NCBI GenBank assembly: GCA_039881145.1
Contig: JAYKKI010000067.1
Location: forward strand, 2,056,001-2,120,000
Reading direction: 5' to 3'
Length of the DNA: 64,000 nt
DNA from: Druceiella hillmani
Taxonomy: Eukaryota; Arthropoda; Insecta; Lepidoptera; Hepialidae
A program made the translations under genes and the position numbers. Numbering within the stretch: position 1 is the stretch's first letter; every line of letters starts with the position of its first letter. The notes beneath the pieces are model-generated. The model saw only the letters and a program-made list of their open reading frames with translations, ran no database searches and was not told the origin of the DNA. This document shows, one piece after another, positions 16,416-26,346 of this stretch.

Positions 16416-16481
16416 TTTCGATTGTTGAATCACCTGACGTGTAGTTAATTTCGATTGTTGAGTCACCTGACGTGTGATTAA
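16416..16481. repeat. Tandem duplication of a 33-bp unit
   Basis: Two adjacent copies share TTCGATTGTTGAATCACCTG followed by ACGTGT and a TTAA-like end. They differ by A/G in the first half and GTAG/GTGA near the end. The pair sits directly beside the hairpin that follows. Confidence 0.9.
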
Positions 16482-16580
16482 TTAATAACCTTTATAACAA
16501 TATTGATCAATAATATAAAATTGTTAATGCCACATTAACAATTCTATATCATTGATCAATATCGTTATAAGGGTTATTAA
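16482..16580. mobile_element. Short hairpin element (MITE-like) with TTAA at both ends
   Basis: The arms at 16482-16529 and 16533-16580 are 48 bp each, with a 3-bp centre. They match except for four transitions. Each outer end is TTAA followed by TAACC, so the structure could be a tiny MITE with TTAA target sites, as in piggyBac-type elements. Three of the four mismatches would be G-U pairs in a minus-strand transcript. No coding capacity. Confidence 0.75.
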
Positions 16581-16599
16581 CCATAAACACATTTTAACT

Positions 16600-17090
16600 A
16601 ACTGCTCTGTTAGTACTTTTTTGGAATAAAATGGAAAAGCAACTATTAAATAATTTGGTAAATTCTCTTATGAAAATAAAGCGAATATAAAAACGTTTCC
16701 TTAAATGTTAGAGACACTCCTTCCATGGTATATATTAGTTTAAAAAATGGAGTGGACTCTGCCGAGACACCATTTCTAATGCAGAGAGTTGAAAGGGGTA
16801 CAAGGCCGGGCCAGATTTTCCAGTTTAATTTTCTTTCTCTCTTAATAAAGCTGCTATCTTTTTAGAATCTCCAGGTGTTACTTTTTCTTCTATATGCCGT
16901 TTCCAAAAACTTGCTTATATCAATTAACTTTATACCTCGATAATACTTTATTTTTGCAATTTGGCGATATAATTATTGCAGAATAACTGTGATGTAACTC
17001 TGAATGCATTTTATTAAATATATCACTATTTTCTGTATAAAATTACTTTTATTCCATTTAAATTTTTTAACATGTGTGGCCGCTACGCAC
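16600..17090. other. AT-rich stretch, no feature recognised
   Basis: No similarity is recognised. Codon-like periodicity is absent to the eye. Confidence 0.4.
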
Positions 17091-17099
17091 ATTCAAAAT

Positions 17100-17650
17100 A
17101 TATTGACTAAGTAGTTAGAAACAATCAAAGGCAACACAAACACTACAGGCTTCTTTAGACTGTCCAACTGTACATTTGATACAGTTAGACAAAAAACGTG
17201 GGATCAAGTTAAATAAAATCAAATCATTTCATATGGACTTCACGAATTAGAGAACCCAACATTAATCAATCAGAATAAACGATACCCAAATCACATAGGA
17301 AAGTACTACAAAATACCTAAGTATCACACTTAATGCCAAACTAAGATGAACACATAAAGAAAAAAACGACAAGAGGTTGGAACGAAATATAATAAAATGA
17401 GGGGACTATTAGGACAAGAATCCAAAATATCCATTCACAATAAAATGTTACACAATAAATGTTAAATTTAGGACATAGGCTAGATAAATTTCTATACAAA
17501 TGAATTAAAGATATCAAAATAAATTAGTGAGAAACATCTAAGATACACCGTCGTCAGAAACAATGACATCCATAAAGACCTAAGAATTGATACTGTTAAA
17601 TTTTAGAGTTGATAGTGTATACGATGAAATAGCGTATACATAAACGACAG
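17100..17650 (+). pseudogene. Jockey-like LINE ORF2, decayed 3' end
   Basis: Three blocks typical of the C-terminal part of jockey-clade ORF2 proteins occur in order on the plus strand. A block reading ITLNAKL, with HIKKK following, near 17325-17365 corresponds to LGVxLDxxLxWxxHI. MRGLLGQESKISIHNKMLH near 17398 corresponds to the LLGRxSKLSxxNKxLLY block. [18 protein letters not shown] near 17546 corresponds to AxWYVRNxxIHxDLxI. These are in more than one frame, with stops between them, so the element is dead. The conserved RT core (YADD) is not present, which fits either truncation or decay upstream. The sequence runs into a TA microsatellite at 17705. Confidence 0.75.
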
Positions 17651-17703
17651 AGGTGATAAAACACTCAAGACTAAAAATGTATGCGTATATACGGGTATAA
17701 ATG

Positions 17704-17704
<1 letters not shown>

Positions 17705-17771
<67 letters not shown>

Positions 17772-17792
17772 TCCATACCCATATATACATGC

Positions 17793-17841
<49 letters not shown>
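17705..17841. repeat. TA microsatellite, interrupted
   Basis: TA runs are separated by a non-TA stretch containing CATACCCATATA near 17774-17794. Frames across it are artefacts of composition. Confidence 0.95.
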
Positions 17842-17842
<1 letters not shown>

Positions 17843-17914
17843 TAATAACAACCGCTCACAACCACATATGAGTAAGGAGTGCATCTAGAAGAAGTAAGGA
17901 GTAGTACGAGAGGT

Positions 17915-18322
17915 GTACAAAAAATTTAACCATTTTCCAAAAGGCTGATTTTTTTACATTGTGCCATATATGTTTGTGATGTAAAGAAATAGCCTCAAAT
18001 CAGTTTCATTAGCGTTTATTGTGAGGGCGACTTTAACTTTGTAGAAAAACTATAAACGTCGCAACTATTTTTTCTGAAATCTGAAAATTAATTTGCGAGC
18101 ATTAAACTAATTAAAAAACCGTTTTATTGTAGTCAGTCTTAAAAATCTTGCAACCGAGTGGGTCAGCAGCGCATTTAACGTGTAAAAAATCTACACATAG
18201 TGAAAGTGCTTTCTAAAACTTGAAATCCGGTGTGGAATATTATAATTATTGAAAAACACATTCAATCTAAATTTTACCGGAACAAATTCCATCAGCAGCC
18301 GATAGAAGACCGCGCCACGCAC
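17915..18322 (+). repeat. Left terminal inverted repeat
   Basis: This is the partner of 21880-22300 and includes the segment TCAGTCTTAAAAATCTTGCA, which resembles the 45-bp tandem unit at 19741-20033. The exact outer end is uncertain within about 10 bp. Confidence 0.75.
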
Positions 18323-18508
18323 CTATTTTTATAGCGCACCCATTAGAGAGGGTTTTTTACATTTAATAATAAAATTCGAATAAAAATATAAATAGAATAT
18401 ATTTTAAAAAATCTTTTTAAAATTCTGCTTTGAAAAAAACAAATGAAAATTATTGTTTCAGTCGCTGCTATAATGTAAATTTCGTTAGACTCATCATAAT
18501 CTTCGACG

Positions 18509-19020
18509 TCAATTAAATCTGACGACTGAGCATCTACACATTAATATACGTGCAATGTGTTTAATTTATAAATAATTATACAAGTGTGATAAACGTGCTT
18601 GTCACGTATAATTCAATTAAATCTGACGACTCAGCATCTGCACATTAATATACGTGCAATGTGTTTAATTTATAAATAATTATACAAGTGTGATAAACGT
18701 GCTTGTCACGTATAATTCAATTAAATCTGACGACTGAGCATCTACACATTAATATACGTGCAATGTGTTTAATTTATAAATAATTATACAAGTGTGATAA
18801 ACGTGCTTGTCACGTATAATTCAATTAAATCTGACGACTCAGCATCTACATATTAATATACGTGCAATGTGTCTATAAATAATTGTACAAGTGTGATAAA
18901 GGTGCATGTTACATATAATTTAATTAAATATAATAACTTAGCATCTACACATTAATGCATGTGCAAAGTGTTTATAAATAATTGTAGAAGTGTGATAAAA
19001 GTGCATGTTACATATAATTT
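18509..19020. repeat. 104-bp tandem array, five units
   Basis: Units start at 18509, 18613, 18717, 18821 and about 18920. The first three are almost identical and the last two are diverged, with a 5-bp deletion. Each unit contains GACTGAGCATCTACACATTA or a close variant, ATACGTGCAATGTG and GATAAACGTGCTTGTCACGT. Several CACGT/ACGTG words recur in every unit. The gradient of identity suggests recent expansion from the left end of the array. Confidence 0.95.
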
Positions 19021-19400
19021 ATTACCTAAAACACCATTTGCCTGAATGACAAGGTCTTTCACAAATTTTGGGAGTTGTTGCCCTTTAAACCAAAGTTGCA
19101 TTAAAGTCCGAGATCTTTTTAGTACTTCGCATCCCCTTCGTGTAAAGTTTGCAATGTAACATTGTTAAGCGGTTATTTGAATTAATTTTATCGATCTCGG
19201 CTCTCAAAATTAATGCTGTTTCCTTCCATCTGCGTTTCTTATGGAATAGTCACTATCCAATAATATTTTTTTCACCAGCATGAACTAAGATGATTTACTT
19301 AAATTAATTTAAAACTTTCCAATAATATTTTTTTTTCAAGAGATAACTCAAACGAATTTCGTTAGGTTCTAAATCCAAAGATTGCTTAAATTCTTCAATC

Positions 19401-19527
19401 AAACGTTCGACATATATTTTTGTCAGCAACTTAATAAAAAAAACATATTTTTTTAAATGACAATATAATTTAAAAAAATAAATCTTTTTTTATTAAGTTG
19501 CTGACAAAAGTATATGTCGAACGTTTA
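19401..19527. mobile_element. Short hairpin insert (44-bp arms)
   Basis: The arm AAACGTTCGACATATATTTT followed by TGTCAGCAACTTAATAAA (19401-19444) is the reverse complement of 19484-19527, with one or two mismatches. The 39-bp AT-rich spacer is non-coding. The word ATATATGTCGAACG is repeated once more just to the right (19530-19543). It interrupts the minus-strand coding relic and so looks like a MITE-type insertion. Confidence 0.8.
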
Positions 19528-19740
19528 AAATATATGTCGAACGAACTTTGATGAAAGCGCAGACTTCTGCGTAAGCAAGTTTATGTGCATTGCGTTCCAG
19601 GTGAAATTGAGAAGAAACCCTGGTAGGACTTTGCACTTGCATTCGTCAGCCCAATTTAATAAAATCCTGTGGTAAAATATTGGATGCCGTGATTTTTTTA
19701 AATTCATAACTTTATCAAGTATATTCTCACTGTCACTGTC

Positions 19741-20033
19741 CGTTGTGTATTGTACGATGACAGTCTTAAAACTCTTGCTACCGGGCGTTGAGTATTGTAC
19801 GATGACAGTCTTAAAACTCTTGCTACCGAGCGTTGCGTATTGTACGATGAAAGTCTTAAAACTCTTGCTACCGGGCGTTGCGTATTGTACGATGAAAGTC
19901 TTAAAACTCTAGCTACTGGGCGTTGCGTATTAAACGATAAGTCTTAAAACTCTTGCTACTGGGCGTTGCGTATTGTACGATGACAGTCTTAAAACTCTTG
20001 CTACCGGGCGTTGCGTATTGTACGATGACATAT
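19741..20033. repeat. 45-bp tandem array, about 6.5 units
   Basis: Units start at 19741, 19786, 19831, 19876, 19921, 19964 and 20009, so the period is 45 except for one 43-bp unit. The core is GACAGTCTTAAAACTCTTGC. In the minus strand each 45-bp unit encodes the 15 residues QYATPGSKSFKTVIV, and the rightmost frame of the coding relic runs through the array until a stop in unit 4 and the 43-bp unit break it. The core also resembles TCAGTCTTAAAAATCTTGCA in both terminal inverted repeats. Confidence 0.95.
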
Positions 20034-20324
20034 ACGATGCTCTTTTTCCATTTTGCGAGTTTTATCGCAAGAAAACAAAGTTGTTTGTCCCCGTCACCCG
20101 TCACCCCGTCCCCCGTACCACTGTCTTCGTCGCTGAAAAATATAAATTTCATTAGATTCAATACATTGTTTATTACAAACTAAAATAATTACTAATTAAT
20201 TTAAATACATAATTAAACATGTTTCGGAGTCCGACGGTTCACGCAGTGACCGGTTTAATGACACGTACCTGTGAAAAAATTCAGTTAGAATACGTAGAAA
20301 TTTTTTTATTGTAAAAGATTTGTA

Positions 20325-20400
20325 ATTTATTTAAATAAGTGGTTGTTTTTAAAATTTAAATAAGTGGTTGTTTTTTAAATAAGTGGTTGTTTTTAAATTA
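20325..20400. repeat. Short tandem repeat, AAATAAGTGGTTGTTTTT
   Basis: Three copies of AAATAAGTGGTTGTTTTT are separated by variable AT spacers. Confidence 0.9.
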
Positions 20401-20574
20401 GTAAGAAGTAAATTATTTATTCGATTAAATAAATCAACAGCAGTAGAAAAGTGTATTTACTCGAAGAGATCATACACCTCTTATTTTGAACTAATTTCAA
20501 AATAAATAAGGGGTTAAGGAACTCTTATTTGTTTTGAAACTGAAGACATCTGGTGTTCTAATCTTGTTTAATAT

Positions 20575-20875
20575 AATAAATGGAGATTTAATGGTGGCTC
20601 TTCGCTGTAGAAGAAATTTGATTACAATATGCATATTTATATTATTGTTATACAATAAAATTATAAATTAGGTTACACAGATAAATGCGTTCTTCGTTTC
20701 GAAGCATGAGAATATGTCGGTGGAACATGGCCGACTGAATGGTTGCTCATCGCTATAAAAAAAGTTTGATTAGAATACAAATAACTTTATTGTTGTAAAA
20801 TAATAAAATTATTAATTCTTTCACTGAAATAAATGTGTTACCTCATTTTGGCGCATGGTGGTTCGTGTTCTTGCT
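20575..20875. repeat. Two diverged copies of an approximately 150-bp unit
   Basis: The segments from about 20575 and about 20730 share, in order, a GGTGGCTCTTCGCT-like (GGTTGCTCATCGCT) block, an AGTTTGATTA-like block, ATTATTGTTATACAATAAAAT or its variant, and ATAAATG(C/T)GTT. Confidence 0.7.
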
Positions 20876-20907
20876 GATTCGATGACTCATTAGATGTATT
20901 GACATAG

Positions 20908-21046
20908 AAATTACTGTTAATAAGATAACCATTCTGTTAATAAGATAACAATTGTTAATAAGATAACCAAGATGTTAATAAGATAACAATTGTTAATAAG
21001 ATAACCAAGATGTTAATAAGATAACAATTGTTAATAAGATAATAAT
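20908..21046. repeat. Tandem array of TGTTAATAAGATAAC
   Basis: At least seven units of TGTTAATAAGATAAC occur with alternating 3-5 bp spacers (CATTC, AAT, CAAGA). The alternation of the AAT and CAAGA spacers gives a higher-order pair of about 35 bp. Confidence 0.9.
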
Positions 21047-21049
21047 TAA

Positions 21050-21879
21050 GCGAGTTAATAACATAATAATTTAATAACACAATAGTGAGAATAAATATTC
21101 TCAACTTACAATAATTCGAATTTTAAAGACGGTTTAGAAGGAAGGATGCTGTCCGCTTTTCTCTTTTACTTTCTATGTCTCTCTCACTCTCTTCCTCTTT
21201 CTATTTTTGCCTCTCTCGTACACCCACGTGCACATGCATGGTATTATTTGTTCTTATGAAAGTAATAACAGATCTTACCTTTATTGTGGAGCAGTTGGCT
21301 TTTTACATAAAACGTTGAATCGGTGGAAGCAAGTGAAATGATAATTTTGTTAAACGTTTTTAATCGATGGTAAATTTGCGCTATTGTAATTCAAATTGAA
21401 CCGCTTGCAAATTTTAAATACATTTTTGCATGTGCTAAGAATAAATAATAAAATAAAATTGTTTTAAGAGTGAACAATCTTCAAACAATTTTATTTTATT
21501 TGTTTTCCAAAGAAATTACACATAGAGGACGCATACTTCCTTCCATTTTCGTTTATACACTTTCATAGATTTTCTCTGTAACGACGGCACGAAAATACTG
21601 ACCTCAACTGACTCTGCGAACAAACAGATATTCTTCGAAAACATCTATTGTTTGGAAGAAAAAATGGAAACATCCATTATATACACGAACATAAGGCGAG
21701 GGACAGCGCAGGTAGCGCTGCCCGTCGACTATATTCCTGCTTTTATTTTGAAATAACGGTTCCGGTAGAGAATATAGTAGACTGAAAGTACACTTTTTAA
21801 ATGCATGTTTTAAATAATTTATTTAATTCAAATTATTTAAAGATTACATGAAAATACTGTTCGGTCGAGCACGCCGTGT
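21050..21879. other. Interior of the long-TIR element, no gene recognised
   Basis: This stretch contains a pyrimidine-rich CTCTCACTCTCTTCCTCTTT tract near 21180 and otherwise no recognisable coding or repeat structure. Confidence 0.4.
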
Positions 21880-22300
21880 AACAGGGGCACGCCGCGTGCA
21901 CTTCAATCGGCTACTGACGGCATTCGTTACAGTAAATATTTGAACTATATTTTTTCAATAATAATAATATTCGCCTCTTGTACAGCGAATTTCATATTTT
22001 AGAGAACACTTTCACCATGTATACATTTTTTACAAGTTAAACGTGCTATCGACGCGCCCCGTTGCAAGATTTTTAAGACTGACCATAGTAAAACCGGTTT
22101 TTAATTAGTATATTGCAAACAAATTAATTTTCAGATTTTAGAAAGTATTTGCAACGTATATAGTATTTTTTACAGAGTTAAAATCGCCCCGCAAAAAACG
22201 CTAACAAAACTGGCAAATAACGTTAGAGTATTTTCTCTACACCGCAAATGTGACGTAATATAAAAAAATTAACCTTAGAAAACGATTACATTTTTTGTCG
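21880..22300 (-). repeat. Right terminal inverted repeat
   Basis: This is the reverse complement of the left end, with TTGCAAGATTTTTAAGACTG at about 22062 matching CAGTCTTAAAAATCTTGCAA on the left. The inner boundary, near GGGGCACGCCGCGTGCAC, matches the left side only loosely. Confidence 0.75.
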
Positions 22301-22734
22301 CTCGCCTCCCTGACATGACGTGAAATATGGAAGTGAATGTTTTTACCAGCGTAAACTAACGTCACATCCAATCTATCCACGCCGCTACCACATAAGTTTT
22401 GTACATAACTTCTTACGATGAAACTCGACCAAAAATACGACCTTTATGAAAGCAATAAAGTTTAATTCGATCCATATTTACATCAAAATGATTACACTCG
22501 AGTTCTGCTACTTCACCATGGACAACGCTCGTTTTTCATTTATTAACGGTGTCTACTGAGTTTTCGCGAAAACATCACATCGTCAATCTGTTATAGAAAG
22601 ACAAGTAGCTAAATCGCTAAGTAGTTAAGACGCTATGCAAATGTTATTTACATGTTATATATTACTTTAGCGTATTCTGTTGGATATAAATAGCAATGAA
22701 CATGTGTTAACGTCAAAACGTTTCTAAAAAGATC

Positions 22735-22822
22735 AAGTTCCAAGACCAAGTTCCATACCAAGTTCAAGTTCCATACCAAGACCAAGTTCCATACCAAGAC
22801 CAAGTTCCATACCAAGTTCCCG
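22735..22822. repeat. 18-bp minisatellite
   Basis: About five units of AGACCAAGTTCCATACCA are present, some shortened to 12 bp (AGTTCAAGTTCC). The repeat is a multiple of three bases, and the minus-strand frame reading NLVLVW is a composition effect. Confidence 0.9.
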
Positions 22823-23400
22823 CCAGTGTTAGCGATGAAATGCTTTTCTTGTCCGCTTTTATATCTTTTCATCTCGTGACTCAAGAGTTTCAGCGCAAAA
22901 TAGTAAATGTATTCTAAAAATAGACTAACTGCGTTGCCTGATAGTATGCTTACACCGTCTCGCACTTACGTCATTAAGCGGGGAGGGGGGGGGTCGAAAA
23001 AGAGCCTCGAAATTTACTCTGCGCGACTAAAGAATTAGTCATAACTGCGCAATGGAAAGACTTACGTCGTCGTGCAGAAATTGAGGCGCTCTAAAATGTA
23101 AGCAAAGTTCCCACAAGTGTTAGCGATGAAACGCTCTTGTCCACTTTTATATCTCGTGACTCAAGCGTTGCAGCGCAAAGTGGTATATGATGTATGTCCT
23201 GAAAACAGACCGCTATACGTTGCCTGTTAATGCACTTACGTCATCGTGCACTTACGTCATCAAGCGGGAGGAAAGTCGAAAAGAGCCTCGAAATTCATTC
23301 TTCGTGACCAAAGTATCAATCTTAACTCGGCAACGGAAAATATTACACGAGTTATTTGTACCTCGTCGTGTAGATATGGAGGCGCTCTAAAAAGTAATCA
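22814..23400. repeat. Tandem duplication of a 292-bp unit
   Basis: The unit from 22814 is repeated from 23106. Shared landmarks are AGTTCCC, AGTGTTAGCGATGAAA, ATCTCGTGACTCAAG, GCACTTACGTCAT, AAGCGGG, AGAGCCTCGAAATT and GGCGCTCTAAAA. The copies are diverged, but the order is kept. Both contain TTACGTCA words, the type bound by CRE/ATF-like bZIP factors in general; the second copy has two in tandem. The unit is more CpG-rich than its surroundings. No convincing reading frame is shared by the two copies. Confidence 0.85.
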
Positions 23401-23596
23401 AAGCAATAAAACTAAGTTATCGAGTGAAAAATTGTGCTGGAGACAATTTACAAAACCTTCTAAAATTGCTTATTTCAGGTAAAGCCGCACAATTACGAAA
23501 GTATTCGTTTCCAGAGGCACCCTGGTGGTCCACAAAAGACGTTTTCACGAAAAAAATACAATAGTGTAGCGGTGCCACCGCCCAAACTTTTTTTTT

Positions 23597-23681
23597 ACAT
23601 ATAATTAAAATGAAATCGTTCCGATTTGACATATAATTAATATGAAACCGTTCCGATTTGACATATAATTAAAATGAAACA
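23597..23681. repeat. 32-bp tandem repeat, 2.6 units
   Basis: Units start at 23597, 23629 and 23661 with the core ACATATAATTAAAATGAAAC followed by CGTTCCGATTTG. Confidence 0.92.
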
Positions 23682-23699
23682 TTTAATAACGATACCAGG

Positions 23700-25610
23700 G
23701 AATCTAGTAGTTAATTGTTTAAATGTTTATATTTACTGAAATGGATATAGAACCTTAGATATAATATCTTTTGTTTTGTTTGATTTGTTTTGTACTAGCT
23801 TCCGCCCGTAAATTAGTTCGGGTGGATTAATGTGATGTGGCATGTTTGTGTCGGTCCAGACTGATTTATTTCTGTTTAAATTTATTCACAGTCCGCTCGC
23901 ATTGAGTAGTAACATCGTGGTCAAGTTATAAATAAGAAAACATATTGTATGCTATTCCCCGGGAACTCGCATGGATTTGGAAATTCTGTATAGACGGTAT
24001 GAGTAAATACATGCTGAATTCATACAGAATTTTCCTTAGAATACTACCCGATGAAGCAGGAACTTAGGGAACATCATAAGTAATGGATACTTTTATATAA
24101 TGCCTCAAGAACTATTTTATAGTTTTGAGATAACAAATTTTAATTTTGCTTTTATAACATTAGATAGAATACGTACTATTCTCCTATCTTAAACGGTTTA
24201 AATGCTATATTTAGTGACAGGAACCTTTTCTTTAAAATAATAAGAAAAAAGATCTATCCTTAATTACGCCAATTAGTGATAATTGAAGCTCACAATATCT
24301 ACCACCAACACACTTTATTCTTCTCAGGATCTCTGTTCTAAAAGTACGTTTAAATTTATCTCGAATCTGCGCATTAATTAACGGTGGACTTGTTAATTGG
24401 ACAATGCCCTTGTTGCGGCGCCAACGAACATCGTCGAGAGAAGTATTTTTTAAGTGTCCCTTTTTCCACTCATTGCAATTTTTATTCGCATTTAACAATG
24501 GCCTTTAATTATGGACGCTTTAATTGAGTTTAATACTTTGTATTTGAGTGCTAGGAAACGAAATAGAGAAATTATTTTTAGGTGACGGGAATACTGGCAG
24601 TAAATTCTATGTAAAGGTTTTGTAAGGACATTTAGTTAGATTTTCCTTAAGGGAAAAATTCAACGTTACTAGTTATGAACCAAACAATGAATAATGTTTT
24701 ACATCATTGAAGAGATACACGATTTTATCGTTCAGTGTAAAAATCAATACAAATTGTGTAGATATCTATTTATATTCATTTTTTATTATATTAAATTATA
24801 TTCTAAAATCGTACGTACGAAAAATATTACTCGATGCAAATTAACACGTAGAAATCCAATCACATGGGTTTTTTTGAAAGTTTGCAAATTAATTATTCAT
24901 AACTATCCTTATTACACGTATATTCATTGTTAATTTTATGGAAGAAATGAAAATAACAATTATTACGAATATTAAGTGATTTATGCCTGCAGTCTTCTCT
25001 GTACTTTTGATAAACACACCAAAAATTAACATTACTTAATGATACTATGTTTAAAGAATGTTTTTTTTTAGTTATAGAAACAATATAATGGTCTAAAGTT
25101 ATATTTCAATAAATAATATTATAACATTAATTTCAATAAATATCACAGATACCATTATAAAATATTTATATAACCTAACCAATAGTTGAATTTAATATAG
25201 TGCCATATGTTGGTGAAACCCAAGGGAATTATCACTAATTGATCCATCACTTGACACAAAAACATTTCGCTTCAATAGGTCTCCACAGAACACACAGAAC
25301 CATGGGGTTTGAGAAAAAGACGAATTTAGAATAATTCAAATACATTATTGATGTGAAACATCTAATGGCGCATTTGGATGGGAGTTAAAACTTTCAGGAC
25401 ATCTCGTCTTGCCATTTCTGATGACACGTTGTGTAGGCCAGCTTCGTGTCTTCTCGGCTCTTTCCGGCTTAACGCTTCCCTTTCTACTACACTACACACA
25501 CGCTACTTTACGTGTGCGTGAGTGCATAGATTATTATTTACTAACGTTTACAACTTAACTCATTTATATTGGTATATTACATTAAACTGCGTTAAAACGT
25601 TAAAAGCGTT
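23700..25610. other. AT-rich stretch, no gene recognised
   Basis: Short frames are present (for example 24232-24498 minus), but none has similarity I know. Nothing structured is evident. Confidence 0.4.
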
Positions 25611-25619
25611 TATTAATTT

Positions 25620-25860
25620 AAAATATGAGTTACAGTAATACACTGAAAAAAATTAGAGGTTCCATACTGTCAGGGGTCCGATGGCGGCTCCATTTATTTT
25701 TTTTAGTATCGCCCATCCATTGTGCCGTCTGGACAAGTATACATAGATTTATATTAAAAGATAGTCCGACCTGTACCTACGGTTATGAGGCAGGGCGTGG
25801 AGCACATCATCTTTCATTGCGTAGGACATGATTATACGCGTTGAGTTTTACTGAAGAGCA
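25620..25860 (+). pseudogene. Non-LTR retrotransposon ORF2 C-terminal fragment (CCHC-like motif)
   Basis: The plus strand reads IHRFILKDSPTCTYGYEA and then, after a one-base frame change, EHIIFHCVGHDYTR. This matches the C-terminal cysteine/histidine motif after the RT (and RNase H) domains of R1-, LOA- and I-type elements (HRFxLxxSPxCxCG, then EHxxFxC). The second cysteine of the CxC pair is replaced by Tyr (CTYG), and the frame change shows that it is dead. The GC content here and downstream to about 26220 is higher than the local average, consistent with a retroelement body. No RT core was found next to it. Confidence 0.7.
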
Positions 25861-25959
25861 TGGATCATGTGAGTGGACCGATTTTTGAGTCATAGCGTTC
25901 GCAAAATACGTTCTTGAAAAAATGGAAGTCTTAAATGGCTCATTATGAAGGGACAGTCT

Positions 25960-26220
25960 TTAACCCTATTGGATGGAAGCTTTTTATGGTAAGTATGGGA
26001 CACCGTTGGGAGACCTTGGAAGTTTTCCTCTTCTGTACGAGGCGGGTTGTTGGATCTTGGAAGAACCCTCTTCTATACAAGCGCCGGTAAGGACTCTGGG
26101 ACGACTAGGGTGATGGCTTGCAATATTATCTCCCATCCCGATTTCAATAGGTAAAATGCAGGTCGATAATGTACGGAGGTTAGATTCTGCTGCAGGGAGG
26201 TTAGTACCTCTGTGATTTAT
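25960..26220. other. GC-richer segment with internal duplication
   Basis: An imperfect direct repeat places CCTTGGAAG, CCTCTTCTGTACGAGGCG near 26015 against TCTTGGAAG, CCTCTTCTATACAAGCGC near 26056. It may belong to the adjacent retroelement relic. No coding function is recognised. Confidence 0.4.
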
Positions 26221-26346
26221 TATTCACTGAATATTTATGAATGTTCGTAATGAATGCAGCTTTACAGTATTTTTCTCCAGGCTTGTATTTATAAAAAGTC
26301 AGTAGTTATTATTAGGTATGAATTGCCAAGGATTTAGCAACTTTCT

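Larger units (their letters stand above)
19025..20160 (-). pseudogene. Broken coding region inside the long-TIR element (possible transposase relic)
   Basis: Several open minus-strand blocks look more protein-like than their surroundings. From 20160 downwards comes an acidic block (SDEDSGTGDGVTGDGD), then 15-residue repeats from the 45-bp array, then TDSDSENILDKVMNLKKSRH near 19690-19730. Further down, in other frames, are LERNAHKLAYAEVCAFIKV near 19541-19645, VERLIEEFKQSLDLEPNEIR near 19350-19412 and RGCEVLKRSRTLMQLWFKGQ with LPKFVKDLVIQANGVLG near 19030-19160. A short inverted-repeat insert at 19401-19527 interrupts it. I do not recognise the family and no DDE or zinc-finger signature is clear. 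The position inside long inverted ends is the reason to suspect a transposase. Confidence 0.5.
17915..22300. mobile_element. 4.4-kb element with about 400-bp terminal inverted repeats
   Basis: The left end (about 17915-18322) is an inverted, diverged copy of the right end (about 21880-22300). Landmarks in order from the left are ACAAAAAAT, TGATTTTTTTACATTG, TCTGAAAATTAATTTG, CAGTCTTAAAAATCTTGCAA, ACGTGTAAAAAATCTACACA and GTGAAAGTG. The right end carries the reverse complement of each with substitutions and small indels. The interior holds a 104-bp tandem array, a 45-bp tandem array resembling part of the terminal repeat, smaller arrays and a broken minus-strand coding region. Long inverted ends plus tandem arrays recall Foldback or Galileo-type DNA transposons, but I recognise no transposase domain. 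Clear target-site duplications are not visible. Confidence 0.7.
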
